Under the pieces are notes generated by a model, which saw only the letters and a program-made list of their open reading frames with translations, made no database searches and was not told where the DNA came from. From Micromonospora zamorensis (lineage in GTDB: Bacteria > Actinomycetota > Actinomycetes > Mycobacteriales > Micromonosporaceae), in assembly GCF_900090275.1 (NCBI RefSeq), contig NZ_LT607755.1, positions 5,890,001 to 5,954,000 on the forward strand: a stretch of 64,000 bases of DNA. The letters run 5' to 3'. Both the position numbers and the translations under genes were made by a program. Shown in pieces: positions 60,708 to 64,000 of this stretch (positions within the stretch are counted from its first letter, which is position 1; the number at the start of each line of letters is the position of its first letter).

Positions 60708-61397
60708 TCAGCTGGTCAGCTGGTCCGACCAGGGCACGACCGCCCGTGAACCCCCGGCGAGCACCGCCGCGTGCACCGCGCGAGCCAGCGGGGCGCCCCA
60801 ACTGGAGCGCGGTCCCCCGTACGCGGCCTCGGGCCCGTCGACCGGGCAGAGGACGGTGACCGCGTCGGTCGGGGTGCCGGTCCCCGGCAGTCCCAGCTCG
60901 CTGATCGCCTGGGTCTTCGCCTCGGTCGCGGTGGCCACCGCGTTGACCAGTGCCGAGTCGGCGAGACGCGCCGGCACGTACACCACGATGTTGACCGTGC
61001 CGACCCGCTGCACGAGCCCGGCCGGAGCTGGCGCGGCCGCGAGCACCGGCGTGCCGAGCCCGACCGTCGCCCAGGCCCGCACGCCGGTGTCGGTGCGCGC
61101 CACCACCTCGCCCACGTCCACCCCGGTCAGCAGACCCACCCCGGGCCCGTCGAGGGCCAGGTCGGCGGCGAGGGCCGTCAGGTGCGCGGCGGGGTCATCC
61201 CGGTCGTACGACATCGGTACGGTCGCGTTCAGCACCCAGTGCCGGACGCCGATGCCACCGCCCAGTGGGCCGCTGCTGACAGCTCGTAGGGGCACTTCCG
61301 CGCGCCAGACGAGCAGCGGAATGTGAAGCCCATCCTCGGCGCGGCTGGTCAGGGTCGGCTCGCTCAGCACGTCGGGCAGGTTACGCCCACCGATCAA
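60708..61397 (-). CDS. cbiZ: Adenosylcobinamide amidohydrolase
   Basis: Cleaves adenosylcobinamide to adenosylcobyric acid in B12 precursor salvage. 229 aa. [28 protein letters not shown] (about 46-73), [21 protein letters not shown] and [29 protein letters not shown] are CbiZ-family features. The end [12 protein letters not shown] also fits. No other cobalamin genes are here. The start is uncertain (TTG 61397 or GTG 61370). It diverges from crp with about 116 bp between. Confidence 0.85.
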   Translation of the reverse strand: MIGGRNLPDVLSEPTLTSRAEDGLHIPLLVWRAEVPLRAVSSGPLGGGIGVRHWVLNATVPMSYDRDDPAAHLTALAADLALDGPGVGLLTGVDVGEVVARTDTGVRAWATVGLGTPVLAAAPAPAGLVQRVGTVNIVVYVPARLADSALVNAVATATEAKTQAISELGLPGTGTPTDAVTVLCPVDGPEAAYGGPRSSWGAPLARAVHAAVLAGGSRAVVPWSDQLTS

Positions 61398-61513
61398 GAT
61401 TCCAGGGGCGACCTCCGATTCGTGCTCACGTGCGCCTAGACTTGGCGGCGCGCGAGGGGATCAGCGGACGGCGGACCCGGCCGACGGACGGCACGCGTAA
61501 GCGGAGGTGCGCG

Positions 61514-62191
61514 ATGGACGAGGTACTGGCCCGCAGCGGGATCTTCCAGGGTGTTGACCCGGAAGCTGCCGAGGCGCTTGCCAAGGAGATGGAGACGATC
61601 GAGGTCCGCAAGGGCGAGATCGTCTTCAATGAGGGCGAGCCCGGTGACAGCCTCTATATCCTGCTGTCCGGGAAGATCAAGGTTGGTCGCCGCGCAGCGG
61701 ACGGCCGGCAGAACCTGATCGCGGTGATGGGGCCGTCGGACATGGTTGGTGAGCTGTCGCTCTTCGACCCTGGCCCGCGTACGGCGACCGCCACCGCGGT
61801 GACCGACACCCGGTTGGTGCGACTGCGCAAGCAGGCGCTGCGACCGTGGCTGAACAACCGCCCGGAGATCGCCGAGCAGTTGCTGCGGGTGCTCGCCCGG
61901 CGGCTGCGTCGGACCAACGACTCGCTCGCCGACCTGATCTTCACGGACGTGCCGGGCCGGGTCGCCAAGAACCTGCTCCAGATGGCTGGGCGGTTCGGCA
62001 CCCGCGACGGCGGTGTCCTGCGGGTGACCCACGACCTCACCCAGGAGGAGATCGCCCAGCTCGTCGGCGCCTCGCGGGAGACGGTCAACAAGGCGCTCGC
62101 CGACTTCGCCTCGCGCGGCTGGCTGCGTCTGGACGGCAAGAGCATCATCATCCTGGACCCGGAGCGCCTGGCCCGTCGCGCCCGCGTCTGA
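61514..62191 (+). CDS. crp: Crp/Fnr-family transcription regulator
   Basis: 225 aa, the length of actinobacterial Crp (Rv3676). Cyclic-nucleotide domain with [24 protein letters not shown] and [23 protein letters not shown] (the phosphate-binding cassette, about 73-95), then a winged helix with recognition helix region [30 protein letters not shown] (about 175-204). Likely cAMP-responsive global regulator. GGAGG lies 6 nt before the ATG. Linked to nth-marP as in mycobacteria. Confidence 0.94.
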   Translation: MDEVLARSGIFQGVDPEAAEALAKEMETIEVRKGEIVFNEGEPGDSLYILLSGKIKVGRRAADGRQNLIAVMGPSDMVGELSLFDPGPRTATATAVTDTRLVRLRKQALRPWLNNRPEIAEQLLRVLARRLRRTNDSLADLIFTDVPGRVAKNLLQMAGRFGTRDGGVLRVTHDLTQEEIAQLVGASRETVNKALADFASRGWLRLDGKSIIILDPERLARRARV

Positions 62192-62202
62192 GCGGTACGT
62201 CC

Positions 62203-62243
62203 CGTCCCCGCCTTCCGTCACCGACGGACGGCGGGGACGTTTC
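62203..62243 (+). terminator. Terminator of crp
   Basis: 17-bp arms (62203-62219 and 62223-62239) pair with one mismatch and are followed by TTTCG. Located 12 bp after the crp stop. Confidence 0.8.
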
Positions 62244-62329
62244 GTCTGCCCGGCGCAGAAACGCTGGCCGTCTTCGGCCCACGCGACGGCCGTTGACCCG
62301 GCCGGTCGGGGACCTGGGTCAGCGTCCTT

Positions 62330-62398
62330 TGGAGCTGAGTCGTCTGCGACATCGGCCGGCGCGTTCGGCTGGATGACTCGCTTGCGATATCAGCTCCA
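62330..62398. repeat. REP-like intergenic element
   Basis: TGGAGCTGA (62330-62338) is inverted as TCAGCTCCA (62390-62398). Inside, two similar pieces repeat directly: GAGTCGTCTGCGACATC and GACTCGCTTGCGATATC. I recall similar sequences as dispersed intergenic repeats in Micromonospora; only one copy is in this window. Confidence 0.55.
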
Positions 62399-62463
62399 CA
62401 GCGAGCCAACAGTCCGTAACCCACCCCCCTGAGCCGTCCCCCCGCGCCGAGCGACACAGAAAA

Positions 62464-62477
62464 AGTCAGTCTTGACT
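62464..62477. promoter_or_regulatory. Putative TetR operator AGTCA-N4-TGACT
   Basis: AGTCAGTCTTGACT is a perfect inverted repeat 29 bp before the tetR GTG. Its right half contains TTGACT, which could serve as a -35, so the regulator would block its own promoter. Confidence 0.5.
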
Positions 62478-62506
62478 GTTTGTTTCTCAGGCCGCAGGCT
62501 GTTCGC

Positions 62507-63112
62507 GTGTCCCCCGCATCAACCCGCGTCCCTCAGCAGGAACGCAGCCGCGCCACTCAGGCCCGGCTGCTGGAGGCGACCGTCGACTGCCTGATCGAGC
62601 ACGGCTGGTCCGGCACCACGACCACCGTCGTCGCCGCGCGGGCCGGTGTCTCGCGCGGGGCCCAGCTGCACCACTACCCGACGAAGGCCGCGCTGGTCAC
62701 GGCCGCCGTGGCCCATCTCGCCGAGCGACGGGCCGCCGAGTTGCGCAGCGAAGCCGAAGCCCTGCCGGCCGGGCCGCAGCGGCTGGACCGGGTCATCGAC
62801 CTGCTTGGCGTGGCGTTCACCGGGCCGCTGTTCGTGGCCGCTCTCGAGCTCTGGGTCGCCGCCCGCACCGATCGGGAACTCCGGGACGCCCTGGTGCCGT
62901 TGGAGGCGATGGTCGGCCGGGAGATGCACCGGCTCACCGTTGCCCTGCTGGGCGTCGACGAGCGTCGACCCGGCGTCCGCGAGGCGGTGCAGGCCACCCT
63001 CGACCTGCTGCGCGGGCTCGGGGTGGCCAACCTGCTCAGTGATGACTCGGCCCGTCGTACCGCCCTGTTGACCACCTGGAAACGCCAGCTCGCCACCCTG
63101 CTCACGCCCTGA
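62507..63112 (+). CDS. TetR-family transcription regulator
   Basis: 201 aa. The N-terminal helix-turn-helix is clear: RATQARLLEATVDCLIEHGWSGTTTTVVAARAGVSRGAQLHHYPTKAALV (about 15-64). The ligand domain (about 70-200) is Ala/Leu/Arg-rich and gives no ligand clue. GTG 62507 (VSPASTRVPQQERS) is chosen; the SD is weak. It heads a group with the TIGR03084-type and AtuA-type genes and probably controls them. Confidence 0.88.
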   Translation: MSPASTRVPQQERSRATQARLLEATVDCLIEHGWSGTTTTVVAARAGVSRGAQLHHYPTKAALVTAAVAHLAERRAAELRSEAEALPAGPQRLDRVIDLLGVAFTGPLFVAALELWVAARTDRELRDALVPLEAMVGREMHRLTVALLGVDERRPGVREAVQATLDLLRGLGVANLLSDDSARRTALLTTWKRQLATLLTP

Positions 63113-63149
63113 CCGCCGGCCGCACCGGCCACCACCGACCGGAGGCACC

Positions 63150-63947
63150 ATGGTCGACCTCACCGACCTGCTCGCGGATCTGGCCGCCGAGTCCGCCCAG
63201 CTCGATGCCCTGGTGGCTCCGCTGCCGGCCACCGACTGGGCCCGGCCAACCCCTGCGCAGGGCTGGAGCATCGGGCACCAGATCGCCCACCTCGCCTGGA
63301 CCGATCATGTGGCGTTGCTCGCCGCCACCGATCCCGAGGCGTTCTACGCGACGGTGACCACCGCCCCGAACGCGACCCGGCTGGTCGACGCGGGCGCCGA
63401 GGAGTTCCTCGCCCCGCCGGTGGAGCTGCTCGAACGCTGGCGGGCCGGCCGGACGGCTCTCGCCGACGCGCTGGCCGCCGTTCCGGTCGGCGAGAAGCTG
63501 CCCTGGTACGGCACCCGGATGTCTGCCACGTCGATGGCGACGGCCCGGATCATGGAGACCTGGGCACACGGTGAGGACGTGGCCGACGCGCTCGGCGTCG
63601 TCCGTCCCGCCACTGACCGGCTCCGGCACGTCGCGCACCTCGGTGTGCGTACCCTCGGGCACGGCTTCGCCGCCCACGGCCGGGCGACACCGACGTCGCC
63701 GGTCCGGGTCGAGCTGCTCGGGCCCGGCGGCGACACGTGGAGCTGGGGTCCGGCGGACGCCGCCGACCGACTGAGCGGCCCGGCACGGGACTTCTGCCTG
63801 CTGGTCACCCAGCGCCGCCACCGCGCGGACCTCGCCCTGGTCGCCACCGGTCCGATCGCCGACGAATGGCTCGACGTGGCGCAGGCGTTCGCCGGCCCGC
63901 CGGGTGTCGGCCGCGAGCCGGCCAGCGCGGACGGAGCACGAGCGTGA
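63150..63947 (+). CDS. TIGR03084-family DinB-like metal-binding protein
   Basis: 265 aa. DinB/mycothiol-dependent isomerase fold: LLADLAAESAQLDALVAPLPATDWARPTPAQGWSIGHQIAHLAWTDHVALL (about 7-57), with metal-ligand His in GHQIAHL. METWAHGEDVADALG is the second conserved His region. The C-terminal domain is SCP2-like in layout. Adjacent to AtuA-type genes in actinobacteria. GGAGG lies about 8 nt before ATG 63150. Confidence 0.85.
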   Translation: MVDLTDLLADLAAESAQLDALVAPLPATDWARPTPAQGWSIGHQIAHLAWTDHVALLAATDPEAFYATVTTAPNATRLVDAGAEEFLAPPVELLERWRAGRTALADALAAVPVGEKLPWYGTRMSATSMATARIMETWAHGEDVADALGVVRPATDRLRHVAHLGVRTLGHGFAAHGRATPTSPVRVELLGPGGDTWSWGPADAADRLSGPARDFCLLVTQRRHRADLALVATGPIADEWLDVAQAFAGPPGVGREPASADGARA

Positions 63948-64000
63948 TCCGGATCGGCAACGCCTCCGGCTTCTACGGTGACCGGTTCACCGCCTGGCGG
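63944..64000 (+). CDS. AtuA-type acyclic terpene utilisation protein, N-terminus only
   Basis: The first 19 residues (MIRIGNASGFYGDRFTAWR) match the start of the AtuA family (DUF1446), which functions with acyl-CoA carboxylases in citronellol/geraniol-type catabolism. The GTG at 63944 overlaps the upstream stop (GTGA). The rest is outside the window. Confidence 0.75.
   Translation, partial: MIRIGNASGFYGDRFTAWR

Larger units (their letters stand above)
62192..62506. other. 315-bp intergenic region between crp and tetR
   Basis: No gene. Contains the crp terminator (62203-62243), a 69-bp REP-like repeat element (62330-62398) and the tetR operator (62464-62477). Confidence 0.65.

Overview
The window is high-GC actinomycete DNA, most likely from Micromonosporaceae (Micromonospora or a close relative). 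This rests on protein content, pervasive GTG starts and GTGA/ATGA gene overlaps, two intergenic repeat types that I recall from Micromonospora, and gene order. The backbone follows a layout conserved in actinobacteria (M. tuberculosis Rv3596c-Rv3628 and Rv3671c-Rv3676): clpC-lsr2-lysS-coaX-panD-panC-DUF2520, then DUF3180-folK-folB-folP, folE-ftsH-hpt-tilS-metalloprotease-dacB-ppa, and marP-nudix-tlpA-nth-crp. I assigned no tRNA, rRNA, CRISPR array, integrase or transposase.

1-12 kb: protein quality control (ClpC start), nucleoid protein Lsr2, LysS, and a cofactor block (coaX, nadC, nadB, panD, panC, DUF2520) for CoA and NAD synthesis. DUF2520 and panC are joined by two 59-bp-period repeat units. 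Each unit reads as a 20-codon mini-ORF overlapping its neighbours by 4 nt.

12-24.6 kb: a MidA/NDUFAF7-like methyltransferase overlaps a stand-alone NuoD paralogue by 4 nt. An in-frame run of palindromes, with a TTA codon, interrupts the methyltransferase. Next come a repeat-rich membrane protein, an osmoprotectant-type ABC transporter, several membrane proteins, and the folate genes folP-folB-folK.

24.6-37.6 kb: a 13-kb block sits between folE and folP, which adjoin in M. tuberculosis. It holds a co-directional, partly overlapping set resembling a Gram-positive type IV secretion/conjugation machine: VirB2-like pilin, VirB3-like, 25-aa mini-ORF, VirB4-like ATPase, VirB6-like channel, VirB8-like, transglycosylase/M23 hydrolase and an unknown protein. 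An FtsK-like protein with degenerate nucleotide-binding motifs and a coiled-coil membrane protein follow. There is no relaxase, VirD4-type coupling protein or integrase. An SOS-box-like sequence overlaps a possible promoter upstream. This is the strongest candidate for an undescribed system.

37.6-47.6 kb: folE, ftsH, hpt, a GlxA-type regulator with a clear operator, tilS, a zinc metalloprotease, dacB and ppa.

47.5-56 kb: a partial type VII (ESX) locus of eccD, eccC and mycP, without eccB, eccE or WXG100 genes here, then two PAP2 phosphatases.

56-62.2 kb: the marP-nudix-tlpA-nth operon, a CapA lipoprotein, CbiZ and a Crp-type regulator. 62.5-64 kb: a TetR regulator, a TIGR03084-type protein and the start of an AtuA-type gene, suggesting acyclic terpenoid or related catabolism.
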